From assembly GCF_000429085.1 (NCBI RefSeq), contig NZ_AUBE01000007.1, forward strand, positions 1 through 64,000: a stretch of 64,000 nucleotides of DNA, read 5' to 3'. This document shows positions 9,247 through 19,382 of this stretch, in pieces. The notes below the pieces were generated by a model. That model worked only from the letters and a program-made list of their open reading frames with translations. It was not told the origin of the DNA and did no database searches. Position numbers and translations under genes: made by a program. This DNA is from Streptomyces flavidovirens DSM 40150. GTDB lineage: Bacteria > Actinomycetota > Actinomycetes > Streptomycetales > Streptomycetaceae. Positions within the stretch are counted from its first letter, which is position 1. Each line of letters begins with the position of its first letter.

Positions 9247-9393
9247 ATGGACTGGTGGATATGGCTGATCATCGGCGCCGTGATTTTGATCTTGGCGTTT
9301 GTCGCCGTAGTCATGGTGCAGGCACAACGTCGCAGGGGCGGCGTCATCGCTGGCGGCGCCCCACCGCGGCGCAGGCGGGGAGGCCCCAGATGA
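9247..9393 (+). CDS. Small single-pass membrane protein, coupled to the PRC operon
   Basis: 48 residues, MDWWIWLIIGAVILILAF followed by a basic tail ending RRRRGGPR. There is one transmembrane helix and a positively charged cytoplasmic end. AAGGGG precedes the ATG. Its TGA overlaps the start of the next gene (ATGA at 9390), so the pair is probably translationally coupled. No family was recognised. Confidence 0.7.
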   Translation: MDWWIWLIIGAVILILAFVAVVMVQAQRRRGGVIAGGAPPRRRRGGPR

Positions 9394-9956
9394 GCGACTA
9401 CCTGCGGGCGCGGGAGATCATCAAGAAGCCGGTGGTCACCCTGGGCGGGGAGGCAGTCGCCCAGATCAAGGACGTAGTGTTCGACGCCGCACGGGGCGAC
9501 ATCCGAGCCTTCACGCTCAGCGGCCGTGGACTGCTCGCCGGGCCCATGAAGCGCGCTCTGTCGTGGAAGAACGTGCACGCCCTGGGACCGGACGCGGTCA
9601 TAATCCCGGACGAGACAGCGATGGAGGACGACGCCGGAACCGCTACCGAGGCGCAGGATGGCCCTGGCGGAGGAAACGTGCTGGGGGCGCGGATGCTGAC
9701 GGCTAGCGGGAGTGACCTCGGCAAGATCAACGACGTCATCGTCCAGACGGGTAAGAGACCACGTGTCGTCGGTTATCAGATCGAAACGGCAGACACGGCA
9801 CGTCAGCAGATCCTCGTGCCTGTGCTCAAGCCGGTGTCCGTTTCCGGAGAGATGGTCGTCGTGCCGGATGCCACCGCTCAGTACACGGCCGGTGACCTCG
9901 CCGGCCTGACCGCCGCGGCGCAAGGGCTGCACAACAGACTGGAACAGGAGAAGTGA
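9390..9956 (+). CDS. PRC-barrel protein (two barrels)
   Basis: A 188-residue protein starting MSDYLRAREIIKKPVVTLGG, with GGGGAGG 7 bp upstream. It has one PRC-barrel at the N-terminus (EAVAQIKDVVFDAARGDIRA) and a second after residue 95 (GARMLTASGSDLGKINDVIV). It is the middle gene of a three-gene run with 4-bp and 1-bp overlaps. The joint arrangement with a tiny membrane protein suggests a membrane-peripheral complex; that is inference. Confidence 0.87.
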   Translation: MSDYLRAREIIKKPVVTLGGEAVAQIKDVVFDAARGDIRAFTLSGRGLLAGPMKRALSWKNVHALGPDAVIIPDETAMEDDAGTATEAQDGPGGGNVLGARMLTASGSDLGKINDVIVQTGKRPRVVGYQIETADTARQQILVPVLKPVSVSGEMVVVPDATAQYTAGDLAGLTAAAQGLHNRLEQEK

Positions 9957-10396
9957 TGCTGCTCAGCCAGGCTGTTGGGCGTCCCGTCGTCAACGTCACC
10001 ACCGCCGAGACCATCGGAACGGTGACCGGATGCTTCGTGAGCGGCCGGCCTGCCCGCATCACCGCCCTCCATCTCAACACTCGCGGGCACGGTGGACACA
10101 TACTGACCTGGGACAACGTCCGCTCCTTCGGTCAAGACGCAGTAATCATCCGCTCCATGGAAAAGCTCCGGCCCGACAAGCACATCGACAGCCAAGATCC
10201 CGCCCATCCAAGCCACGACCCCATAGGCAAGCCCGTACTGACCGAGACTGGTGAATTGCACGGAACCGTCGAGGACATCGACTTCGACCAGCAAACCGGA
10301 CACATCCAGCGGCTGGTCGCCACCGAAGGCGACATGCCCGGAGAAACGCTCCTGGGAAGCGGTAGCTACGCCGTCGTCACGTCTACCACGACGTGA
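9956..10396 (+). CDS. PRC-barrel protein
   Basis: A 146-residue protein, MLLSQAVGRPVVNVTTAETI, with a second barrel-like segment GKPVLTETGELHGTVEDIDF. The start ATG overlaps the upstream stop (TGATG); a GTG 3 bp earlier is also possible. It completes the membrane peptide/PRC/PRC operon. PRC-barrel pairs occur near stress genes in Streptomyces, but no biochemical role is established. Confidence 0.85.
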   Translation: MLLSQAVGRPVVNVTTAETIGTVTGCFVSGRPARITALHLNTRGHGGHILTWDNVRSFGQDAVIIRSMEKLRPDKHIDSQDPAHPSHDPIGKPVLTETGELHGTVEDIDFDQQTGHIQRLVATEGDMPGETLLGSGSYAVVTSTTT

Positions 10397-10701
10397 TCGC
10401 GAGGGCGGCTCCCACGCTCGCATGGCTCCAATCAACCAGCTGGCGAGCGCACCTGATACGCGGACTGTTCGGTTTGACCCACCTCGGTCCGCCTCAGACG
10501 CCGCCAGGTCAGGGGTTGAGACTCCGGTGACAGCGAGGATGGGGGATCGTCGGCGTGATCGGCCATCACTTCAAGCCCCAGCGCCTCGCGCGACCGGGCA
10601 TACGACCTCCCTCACGCGCGTGGGGATAAAGCGAGAACCTCGAGCGGTGCGGCCATCGCCTTCCTTGTGCGTGCGCCGGTTGGGGACGTGCGGCAAGCCT
10701 T
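10397..10701. other. Intergenic stretch without recognised gene
   Basis: About 300 bp between convergent genes. No coding family or clear hairpin terminator was seen. Confidence 0.45.
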
Positions 10702-11115
10702 CTACTGCTCAACGTCCCTGGTCATCTCCCGCGCCCTGACACAGGGCTCTCCCTGGAACTTCTTGTACAGCGTCTCCGCGAAGTCCACGCCGAGTTCCTT
10801 CTGAACCTTGGGCAGGTCGAATTTCTGCACAGTCCCGGTGACGTGAACGAGTTCGTCCTCGTTCACGGCCGGCAGATCCTTCTCGATGATGAGGAGCGGT
10901 TCGACACCGCTGAACTCATCTCCTCCGATGGTGAAGGCCCAGGGAGAGATGGCTTCTTTGACGTAGCCGCTGAACGTCCCTACCTGCCCCACTACGGAGT
11001 CAGAGTCCCCGCGCTCGAACGCCTCGTGCACCCCACCGATGTCCAGCCCGGTCTCTTTGCCTCCCGAGTCGCCGCATCCAGTCAGCGCCGGCGTTGTGGC
11101 AAGCAGCGTCGCCAC
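10702..11115 (-). CDS. Putative lipoprotein with uncertain start
   Basis: The protein has a lipobox (ALTGCGDSG) and a mature part of about 125 residues containing FSGYVKEAISPWAFTIGGDE and VTGTVQKFDLPKVQKEL, suggestive of an OB-like exported domain. The only usual start, GTG at 11115, leaves just 12 residues before the cysteine and no positive n-region. In-frame sequence upstream (HNSHRGLSAWL) would make a normal signal peptide, but its first codon would be GTA. The start may be mutated, so the gene may be silent. Confidence 0.6.
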   Translation of the reverse strand: MATLLATTPALTGCGDSGGKETGLDIGGVHEAFERGDSDSVVGQVGTFSGYVKEAISPWAFTIGGDEFSGVEPLLIIEKDLPAVNEDELVHVTGTVQKFDLPKVQKELGVDFAETLYKKFQGEPCVRAREMTRDVEQ

Positions 11116-11852
11116 AAGCCACGCGGACAGCCCTCGGTGCGAGTTGTGTACGGTGCACCTCGCAGATCGGTTCCTTCCGTTCCGGTTACCGGAATCGGAC
11201 TCCCATAGGCCACAGGATCCTTACCAGCGCAGTTATGGATCCCACCCGCACTAATCGCTTTGCTCAGCTCAGCGTCCAACTCCATCCAGACGGACGCACC
11301 CGCAGCTGGTCCGACAACAGGGCGCGAGAGCTACGCACCGGTCAGCGCGGGTTGATCGGCGGCTCTGCCGTTGGGGAAACCGGGCACCATGGGGACGTGC
11401 ATGGAGTACCCGATCGGAGGGGCCGAGATCCCGTTGCCGTTCACGCGTTCTCCAGCACCCGCTCGCCACGTGCCGGTCTCCGCCTTCGGTGGCTGACCTC
11501 ACTGAAGGGGAAACTCATGGACCGTCCCCACTTCTCATCGCCCTCGCGAAAGAAACAGGAAGACACAGGGTGACGCCAGTGCTGTGGATGCCCGACAGGC
11601 GCCGCTATCGGCTGCGGTTGCCCGGAACGCGCACGCCCATCCGAGGCGTTTCGGGGCGACGGAGTGAAAGGAAGGCGGTGTGTCGTCAGTCCCAGAGTCC
11701 GCAGCCGAGCGCATGATGGCACTACCGTTGTCATATTCCCGAAGGGGGACGCGTCATAGAACCTCGCGGGCACGTACCCTGGGCCGTGCGGCCCTCTTCT
11801 GCAGTGGTGCTCTGCGTCCGGGTCGGGGCCGCAGACCACACCCCTTGCGCCC
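11116..11852. other. Intergenic stretch of 737 bp without recognised gene
   Basis: No product could be recognised on either strand. Short frames near 11340-11450 (minus) and 11516-11572 (plus) lack family resemblance. Confidence 0.45.
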
Positions 11853-13184
11853 ATGCGTGACATGGTCCGCGCGCAGCTGTGGCCGCTGCCGACGCTGGGC
11901 GTCGTACTCGCTGTCACCGCAGGTGTGGGACTGCCCCGACTGGACGCACGGATCCACCACGACATCCCGCCCTGGTTGACGGACTACCTGTTCGGAGGCA
12001 GCGCGGACGCCGCGAGTACCGTACTGGAGGCGATCGCCGGCTCGCTGATCAGCGTCACGGCGCTGACTTTCTCGCTTACGGTGGTGACGCTGCAACTGGC
12101 AAGCAGTCAGTTCTCTCCGCGTCTGCTGCGTACTTTCACCGCAGACCGGTACGTCCAGACGACCCTGGCATTGTTCCTCGCGACGTTCACCTACGCCCTG
12201 ACCGTGCTGCGCACCGTGCGGACCGGTGACGACGGACAAGTCATGTTCGTCCCCCAGGTGTCGGTCACCGCGGCCTTCCTCCTCACCCTGGCCAGCGTGC
12301 TCGGACTTGTGTTGTTCTTGTCGCACCTCGCGCGCGAGATCCGGGTGGAAACGATGATGCGCAGCGTCCACTCCGCCGCCAACCGCACCATCCACCGGCT
12401 TCTCTCCCCAAGAGACCTCGCTGCAAGGGACTCGAGCGCCTCACTGCAACCGCCCATCGACGCACTGCCCTTGCCCGCCGATAGGTCCGGCTTCCTGATC
12501 GCCGTGGACGAGGAGGCTCTCCTGAAGGCAGCCGTCGAGGCCGATGCCGTTCTCCTCATCGACCGCCATCCCGGCAGCTCTTTGATCGCCGACACGCCCA
12601 TGGGAGCTGCCTGGCCCCGCACGGGGGAGTCCTTCTCTCCCGAGACCGGGACGCGTCTGGCCCGAAAGGCCGCCGAAGCAGTTTCGACCGGCGCCGAACG
12701 CACCGACGCCCAGGACGTCGCCTTCGGACTCCGCCAGCTCACCGACATCATCGCCAAAGCGCTGTCCCCTGGGATCAACGACCCCACAACCGCTGTCCAC
12801 GCCTTGTCCCACTCCTCCGCGCTGCTGTGCGAGCTGGCGCACCGCGACCTCCACCCCCGGCTGCTGCGCGACGGCCAACACCAGGTCAGGGTCGTGCTAC
12901 AGGGACCGGACCTGGACGATCTCCTCGATCTGGCCATGACCCAGCCCCTGCGTTACGGCGCCGCCGAGCCCGCTGTCCTGACCCGCATCTTGATGCTGCT
13001 GCGCGAACTCGCCTGGAACACCACACCTGACCAGCACCCCCCCATCGTCGCCGCACTCGCCCGGCTGCGCTCCACTGCCACCGCCCAAGACTTCCACGCC
13101 GCCGAGCGCGCCGGGCTCACCGAATTGGCCCAGCAGGTCGAGCAGGCCATGGCCGGACGCTGGACGAACGACCGGAGCCATTGA
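11853..13184 (+). CDS. DUF2254 family membrane protein
   Basis: A 443-residue protein with four N-terminal membrane helices (about residues 10-150) and a long cytosolic C-terminus. The segment SVTALTFSLTVVTLQLASSQFSPRLL and the later ISPGIND-like motif (LSPGINDPTTAVHAL) are the signature of DUF2254 predicted membrane proteins, whose function is not known. The ATG at 11853 fits the family N-terminus. It appears intact and monocistronic. Confidence 0.9.
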   Translation: MRDMVRAQLWPLPTLGVVLAVTAGVGLPRLDARIHHDIPPWLTDYLFGGSADAASTVLEAIAGSLISVTALTFSLTVVTLQLASSQFSPRLLRTFTADRYVQTTLALFLATFTYALTVLRTVRTGDDGQVMFVPQVSVTAAFLLTLASVLGLVLFLSHLAREIRVETMMRSVHSAANRTIHRLLSPRDLAARDSSASLQPPIDALPLPADRSGFLIAVDEEALLKAAVEADAVLLIDRHPGSSLIADTPMGAAWPRTGESFSPETGTRLARKAAEAVSTGAERTDAQDVAFGLRQLTDIIAKALSPGINDPTTAVHALSHSSALLCELAHRDLHPRLLRDGQHQVRVVLQGPDLDDLLDLAMTQPLRYGAAEPAVLTRILMLLRELAWNTTPDQHPPIVAALARLRSTATAQDFHAAERAGLTELAQQVEQAMAGRWTNDRSH

Positions 13185-13509
13185 CCGCACAGTCCCGACC
13201 ACCAACAGCACTGGACCGATTCTGGCGTGCGGAGCGGTGCCCCAACCGGCGTACCGACGGCAAGCGGTCGCGGCCGACGGCGACCCGCATCCGCACCGCC
13301 AGGAGTCGCCGCCGCAGCGGGGTTCGGCGGGACCGGCGCAAATGGCTCGCAGGCGCCCTTCCTTGCTGCGTCTCAACGGTCCGTGGCCGGCGTCGGTATG
13401 CGTGTGAAGTGGTTGTGGCGACGGCGACGGCGGGGCGGGGAAGCGGATGAGTGGGCGGTGCGTGGCGCGCCTGCGCAGAGTTTTGAACGGGATGTACAAC
13501 TCTCGCCCG
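13185..13509. other. Intergenic stretch without recognised gene
   Basis: 325 bp between the DUF2254 gene and the 3' end of a leftward pseudogene. Nothing specific was seen. Confidence 0.45.
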
Positions 13510-14058
13510 TCAGGAACTTGGCGAGGGGGAGGCGAGTCCCGGCGCCTTGGTGATGTCCTCTTCCACATAGGTCGACAGCTCCGCGTGCACCTGGAGGGCT
13601 ACCTCCCCGGCCTGTTGGAAGCGCAGAGTCACCCACACATAGTCGCCGCCCCGCAGTTGCTCGCGTAGCCCTCGCAGCGGCAGGTGTGGCCGCTCTTTGC
13701 TCCGCGCGACCAGCTTGCCGACGGGGCACGTCCACAGGGCCGCGGGTGCTGCCTTCGGCGGTGACGATGTCGACGGACCGTGCCCTTGTGGTCTTTGCCC
13801 CCAGCAGCCTGTCGGGGCGCTGGCCCTGGTTGAATAGCCATACGCACAGCGGAGCGTCATCTCCCCATTTTGCAGGGCCCGTTGGGGGAGCGATATGGGC
13901 GTAGAGGATGAGCATCGAACCGATGCGGGCATTCGTGCCCGGCGGGTTGTATTCGTCTTGAGTGGAGTCGCAGCCGACGGCAGCCATGAGGCATCCAGCC
14001 AGAGAGACGCGGCTGCTGCCCTACTCCAACAGTGGGGAGCACTATTCTTCAAGGCCAC
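13510..14058 (-). pseudogene. PCu(A)C/DUF461-like exported copper-chaperone-type protein, frameshifted
   Basis: Frame one gives CLMAAVGCDSTQDEYNPPG (a lipobox), then LILYAHIAPPTGP and WLFNQGQRPDRLLGA. After a run of four C at 13723-13726 the gene continues in the next frame as CPVGKLVARSKERPHLPLRG and YVWVTLRFQQAGEVALQVH. The order and spacing resemble secreted PCu(A)C-type proteins. The signal-peptide region also seems split between frames. One extra C and an N-terminal indel explain the break. The C-terminus of a relative is at 27337-27475. Confidence 0.65.
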
Positions 14059-14345
14059 AGGCGTCTCTCGCTGCGTCGTAGGGATGCGTCAAGGACTACG
14101 CACGCTTACATGTCCAGCCGGACGTAGTTGACCGCCCGGTCTGGGCCGGATGGCCCGCTCAGCCACCGATGCGAGTGACATTTGTAAGATCTGCCACCCT
14201 GCCAAAGCCGCTTCTTACGCAGTTCCTTGCGGGCCTGCAATGACGCGCATTGCGGTCAGCCAAGAGAACGGCTTCCTGGACTCTGGCGTAACCGGAACCA
14301 GGGCCGCACAGTGTTCAAGCGGTTGAAGCAGTACATTCTCACAAA

Positions 14346-14855
14346 TCAGCGCGAGGCTGACTGAGTGATACGCGCCCACACCGGCAAGACGAACCAGGAC
14401 AGGATGAACCACGCCACAATGCCTGCCACCAGAAAAAGGGCCAAGGTGTTGTCCAGCGCGACCCGCAGAACAAGCAGCAGGGCCGAGGTAACCGTGCACA
14501 GCAAGAGTACAAGTCCGACAAGCGTCATGCGCGAAGCCCAAACCAGTATTTGCGGCTTCATCCGCCGACCGGTCACCAGGCGGTGGAACGACACCGGGCC
14601 GACCAACGCCCCAGTGGTAGCTGCACCGAGAAGTGTGGTGATCACATAAATGGACTGGTCTGTCTCGCTCAAGTCCCGGAAAGCTGGCTGGAAAACGAGC
14701 GCGAGGAGGAACCCGAAGAGGATTTGTACGGCGGTCTGCGCAACGCGCAGCTCCTGCAATAGCTCACCCCACCGCCGATTGGCACGCATTTCCGCACCTT
14801 CCTCGTGGCCGGGCCTGGAGTGCCACTCATCCTGCTCACTGCCCTCTGCCGCCAC
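14346..14855 (-). CDS. DUF6328 family membrane protein
   Basis: A 169-residue protein with a charged N-terminus, then RWGELLQELRVAQTAVQILF and four membrane helices containing GALVGPVSFHRLVTGR. This is the layout of the actinobacterial DUF6328 family (function unknown). The GTG at 14855 has AGGAGAGG upstream. It is monocistronic. Confidence 0.85.
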   Translation of the reverse strand: MAAEGSEQDEWHSRPGHEEGAEMRANRRWGELLQELRVAQTAVQILFGFLLALVFQPAFRDLSETDQSIYVITTLLGAATTGALVGPVSFHRLVTGRRMKPQILVWASRMTLVGLVLLLCTVTSALLLVLRVALDNTLALFLVAGIVAWFILSWFVLPVWARITQSASR

Positions 14856-15494
14856 AACGAACCTCTCCTGACTGTTGACAGCACCCGTCGCTTTATGGCC
14901 GCACTTCGTTGGGGCTCTTGGCCGTCCCGGCCTGGCCGACTCTGGGCATATGCGACTGGAGACCTGATCTCATTGTCCATCAGCTCCCGATCTCCTTGGG
15001 TAGGTTGACGAAGCTTCCAGTCCTCGTCCAGGACTCAGAGCTGTCGTTTACCCAAACGCCACACGTCGCGCGCTCATAAATGACTGTGCCATTCGGTCCG
15101 CAGGTTCAGCGCTATGCCCACTCAAGTGCTTCCCGTACCGCGGATGCGATTTTAGGGCGCTGCTCGGTGTTTAGGAAGGGAAGTGCCCGCCTTCCGCACT
15201 GCGAGAGGGACGTTACCGCATATAGGTTTCGAAGCGCATGCGACCCGGTATCTCGGCCCGGTAATGTTGGGTGTCATTTCCCTGAGCGACTTGGCCATCG
15301 AACGAGACGCGAGGCCCGCATTGGGGGACATCAGCGCCGTCGAACCTAACAAGTGAGCGAGCTCCTGGCCGACGGCCGTGCGGGCACGTGCATGAAGCGC
15401 GCCAAGGTGGGGCCGTCTGCAGATGGGCCACTTACTGCGGCGTGGCACGCGCTACCGACTGATGCCGTGCGAGGCTACGGCGCAGTCGAGTGCT
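14856..15494. other. Intergenic stretch of about 640 bp without recognised gene
   Basis: Short open frames on both strands show no family resemblance or ribosome sites. Confidence 0.45.
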
Positions 15495-15776
15495 CTACGC
15501 CGACTGCACCGTAGCCATCGTTCCAGGGATGTTGCGGGGATCGTCGCCGTAGGTGTATTCGGTGCGGATGCGACCGTCACGTCCGTGGACGACCACCTGC
15601 GCCGGCTTGTGTTCTTCGGCCTGATGGCGGGCCTCGTCGACCGCTTCCTTCTGTGTGCGGTGAGGCTCGCGGACCTAGCGGCGGCCTTGCCTGTGCTCTA
15701 CCTGCCACTTTTCAGCTGGGTTAGGAGAGTCTGCGGGGGTGATGTGGTACACGGTGCGCTTGGGCTTCGCTGCCAT
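15495..15776 (-). pseudogene. DUF2188 protein interrupted by an in-frame TAG
   Basis: The ATG at 15776 opens MAAKPKRTVYHITPADSPNP and EKWQVEHRQGRR, then TAG (15675-15677). Reading continues in the same frame as VREPHRTQKEAVDEARHQAE and VVVHGRDGRIRTEYTYGDDP. This is the whole DUF2188 fold with one nonsense codon. No indel is needed. It may be a recent point mutation. Confidence 0.8.
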
Positions 15777-15969
15777 GACTCCTCGCTTTGTGGGGTGTGC
15801 GGTCGCGCCTGTCGGTGAATCGGCTGGCGGTGAGCGAGCGACCTGAATGGTGGGGAGATCCTGGGGCGTTATGTCGGTGCGCAGGCGGTGGAGGCGTACG
15901 GGGTGGCGCCATCGGCCGCAGTCGACGGCCGTGTCGCCGTAGAACTCGGCGACGAGCTCCGGTTGACGC

Positions 15970-17180
15970 AAGTGAAGTAGAGGGGGTCGCGGCTTCTCCA
16001 GTGGAAGGTGACCCGCATATCAGTCCACGGGTGTCCGCGCCGGGTGGATGCGTTTGGCGAGCTGGTCTCGCAGTGTGGTGGACGGCCCGGCCGGCGATGA
16101 CGATCCGAAGGTCGTCCTCGCCGAGCCGGTGCAGGACCTTGACCGTGACGCCGGGCAGCTCTGCGGGCTGACGGGCCGCTCGGCCTGTAACTCGGCCGGA
16201 AAGGGCCGCACCGGACTGTCGAGCAACGGCTCGGCCGCGGCGAGTTCACCGACGGTGGTGACCGCTCCGTCGATCCGCCGGCGCCGGTCATCCATCCGGA
16301 GCGAGAGCTTGTCGACCCCGGACTGGGCCTGGACGACCGTGAGGCCGTCGGGAACCGTGCGCCACCAACGTTGAGCCGCCGAGTGGTTGGCCTTCTCCAC
16401 CACTCCCTTGCGGTTGCCGCGGCGAGGCGGGCGGATGTCAACCCCGACCCCGTAGTACTTGGCGACGGCGGCGAACGCCGCGGTGACCTGACCGCTGGAG
16501 GGATAGCAGACGGTCGCCATCCGGTCGAAGCGCCACCGCCGAGCTGTCCCGCCCAGCTTGCGCACGACATCGTCCAGGGCCTGGACCAGATGGGGGAAGT
16601 CCTCCGACTCCGCCGGCACCGCCCTCCACCGGCCCGAATGCGCGAGAGCCCCGACCAGCAGATGCGCGTGCTCACCCACCCCCAACCTTCGGGAGGATCG
16701 GGCAGCTCCAGCCAGTCGAACTGGATCTCCTCGCCCGGCGGATGCGCGATCATCGCGACATTGCGGCCGGTCGAGGCATGGCAAGGCTCGCAGTGCGGCC
16801 GGACGGGATAGCGGCGAAGGGCGCGAGTGAACGTCGAGTACGCACCCTCATAGCCGAGCCCCACCACCTCGTCGAACAGCGTGGATGCCCACAGGTGCGC
16901 ATCGTCAGCAAGGCGCTGCCGGCAGTACGGAAGGAACGGCACGAACGCGTCGGGCGCCTGAAGCCGCTGGCCGGCGGTCCGCTCACCGTTCAGATAGGCA
17001 CGGATCGTCTTGCGGTCCCGCCCAGATGCCGGGCGATCGCCGAGATCGTCCATCCTTGCCGACGTAGTGCATGAGCATCCAGGCCCCCGAACAGGCCGAA
17101 CTTGCGCACGCAGGCTTTCCGGACCAACCGCCAGATACGACGACCCACCGGGCAAGATCACACGATGGATGGGAGATCAA
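15970..17180 (-). pseudogene. IS21-family transposase (IstA-like), frameshifted
   Basis: Segments in two frames give YLNGERTAGQRLQAPDAFVP and GEEIQFDWLELPDPPEGWG, then ALDDVVRKLGGTARRWRFDR, YGVGVDIRPPRRGNRKGVVE and KVLHRLGEDDLRIVIAG-like text. These are the helix-turn-helix, catalytic core and C-terminal beta region of IS21 IstA proteins. At least two frameshifts are present, and no IstB gene follows. It is a dead element. Confidence 0.8.
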
Positions 17181-17777
17181 CAGAGCAGGTTTGCTCCACC
17201 CTTTAGCAGCAAGTGGGGAGATTCAAGATGCGTCATCAGTTGCCAGTGATCGCCCCTCGAAGACGTGCCCGGGCAGACGCGGTACTGCCCGGGCCAGCAT
17301 GGGATCGCACGGGAGGCACCAGAACCACAAAGCCACATAACCATAAGATCGGTGCGAAACTCGACAAGAGGGCTCCACAGGTGGAAGGGTCGATGGTGGA
17401 TCTTGAGACTGTCGCCCTCTACGGCCTGCGGCCGGAAGTGCCAACCACCTTGCCGAACTCGACGAGAACAACAAGGCCGCCACATCATGACCGCCTGGCT
17501 GCAGACAGCCGACCGTGGGGCTGCTGGCGCATGCGTGGCGTACTTGTCCACCAAACAGGTATGCGTCTCGCTGGGCGTGCTGCTCGGGTTGCTCACCGCT
17601 GCAGGCTGATCAGGCTTGCGGACGAACCATTGTGGGCAGCATCGCCCGCGCGGCGGCCGTGATCTGCATCCGCAAACTGGTTGCGACACGTATTGGCCGG
17701 AACCCGCTCGATAGGCCGCAGCTGAGGTAGCGAACGGACAGGCATGACGAACGAGCGATGAGAGAGGCGGATAACCG
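17181..17777. other. Intergenic stretch of about 600 bp without recognised gene
   Basis: Lies between the IS21 relic and the dehydrogenase gene. No coding sequence was recognised. Confidence 0.45.
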
Positions 17778-18824
17778 ATGCGTGCGTTGACCGTACGGCC
17801 CGGCCAGAAGAACTCACTGGAAGAACGGCAACTGCCGCAGCCATCCCCGGCGGACGGGGAACTACTGGTACGGGGCCTGACGATGGGTGTTTGCGGGACG
17901 GACCGCGAGATCGCGCGCGGTGACTACGGGTGGTCGCCGCCCGGCCGCGACTGGATGATCCTCGGGCACGAGTCACTGGGCCGGGTGGAGCAGGCCGTTC
18001 CCGGCAGCGGGTTCTCGGCCGGTGATCTGGTGGCCGGGGTGGTACGCCGACCGGATCCCGTCCCGTGCGGCGCATGCGCCCATGGTGAGTTCGATATGTG
18101 CCGCAACGGCCGCTACACCGAGCGTGGCATCAAAGAGATCGACGGCTACGGCGCCCAGCTGTGGTGCGTGGAGCCCGCCTACGCGGTGAAGCTGCAGCCG
18201 TATCTCGAGCATGTCGGCGTGCTGATGGAACCCACTTCCGTCGTGGCGAAGGCATGGGAACAGGTGGAGCGTGTCGGGGGGCGCTCGTGGTTCGAGCCGC
18301 GGCGAGTTCTGGTTACTGGCGCCGGACCGATCGGCCTGCTGGCCGCTCTGCTCGGTACGCAGCGCGGCCTGGAAGTACATGTCCTGGACCGCGTGAGCGA
18401 CGGGCCGAAGCCTCCGCTGGTACGGGATCTGGGCGCCAGCTACCACACCGAGGACGTCGCGGAGGTGATCAACAAAGTGTGCCCGGATATCATCATCGAA
18501 GCCACTGGAGCCAGCGGCCTCGTCTTCGCAGCGCTGACCGGGACCGCCCCGTACGGGGTGGTGTGCCTGACCGGCGTGTCGCCCGTCGGCCGCCGCATCA
18601 CCGTGGACGCCGGCTCCGTCAATCGGGACATCGTTCTGGAGAACGACGCCGTGGTGGGATCTGTCAACGCGAACCTTCAGCATTACCAGCAAGCCGCCGA
18701 CGCCCTGGCGAAGGCTGAACTGACCTGGCTGGAGCGCCTGATCACCAGGCGGGTGCCCCTGGAGCATGCCATCGAGGCGTTCCAGAGGCAGCCGGATGAC
18801 GTCAAAGTCGTCATCGACCTGTAA
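17778..18824 (+). CDS. Glucose 1-dehydrogenase-like zinc MDR oxidoreductase
   Basis: A 348-residue medium-chain dehydrogenase. It shows a catalytic zinc region (GVCGTDREI with Cys39; GHE at residues 63-65), cysteines in CGAC and Cys108 of the lobe, and a Rossmann NAD(P) site VTGAGPIGLLAALLG. The spacing (YERGIK/DGYGAQLW) resembles archaeal-type glucose dehydrogenases, which oxidise glucose to gluconolactone. GAGAGG precedes the ATG. A gluconokinase lies 7 kb away (25987-26499), but no operon links them. The true sugar or alcohol substrate is not proven. Confidence 0.87.
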   Translation: MRALTVRPGQKNSLEERQLPQPSPADGELLVRGLTMGVCGTDREIARGDYGWSPPGRDWMILGHESLGRVEQAVPGSGFSAGDLVAGVVRRPDPVPCGACAHGEFDMCRNGRYTERGIKEIDGYGAQLWCVEPAYAVKLQPYLEHVGVLMEPTSVVAKAWEQVERVGGRSWFEPRRVLVTGAGPIGLLAALLGTQRGLEVHVLDRVSDGPKPPLVRDLGASYHTEDVAEVINKVCPDIIIEATGASGLVFAALTGTAPYGVVCLTGVSPVGRRITVDAGSVNRDIVLENDAVVGSVNANLQHYQQAADALAKAELTWLERLITRRVPLEHAIEAFQRQPDDVKVVIDL

Positions 18825-18882
18825 GAGCCCAACCGGGACCCTCCTTGTGGGAGGAATGCTCGCGCGGGGTACCAGTTGATCC

Positions 18883-19250
18883 ATGTTCTTGGACTCCTGG
18901 GGTGAACTGGTTTGCGTACTGGTCATGGCGGGGCTTGCGTACCCGGTTCTGATTGCCGCGGTACGCGCGTCGGGTAAGCGGGCGCTGTCGAGGATGAACG
19001 TCTTCGATCTGGTCGACGTTGCTCCTGCACGACGGCTGGCATGCGTTATGAGGCGATGCGACGCGCACGTGTCACTCGGGACAAAGTGCGTCAGGCCATC
19101 CCAAGTGACCGGGGCACTAGAGCAGGTAGAAGCTGTGGTGCTGGGAACGGATGGCAGCTTCAGCGTGATCCTTCGTTCCCGATCCGGCTCAGAAGCGACG
19201 AAGCCGGTGCGTCGAACTGCGCAGCACTCATCAATGGCCGCCCGTCTCCC
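18883..19250 (+). pseudogene. DUF421 protein with internal deletion
   Basis: It starts MFLDSWGELVCVLVMAGLAY and RASGKRALSRMNVFDLV, nearly identical to the intact DUF421 gene at 4217-4741. It then jumps to fragments of the cytosolic domain (LEQVEAVVLGTDGSFSVIL). About 65 residues, from the third helix to the start of the cytosolic domain, are missing, with a frame change inside. A diverged, broken paralogue. Confidence 0.85.
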
Positions 19251-19382
19251 GAGTCTTCCGCGGCGCTGACCTGAAAGTCGATGGTCAGGGTGGAGCTCAC
19301 TGCCGCAGATCGGCGGCACACAAATGAAACCTGATCCCCGATCAGGCGTGGAAGACCTGTCGCTATTGAATGGGGCCTTGTC

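Noticed and set aside
18830..18860. Short CCCTCC/GGGAGG hairpin after the dehydrogenase gene as terminator
   Set aside because: Only a 6-bp stem, and it overlaps the purine-rich start region of the next relic.
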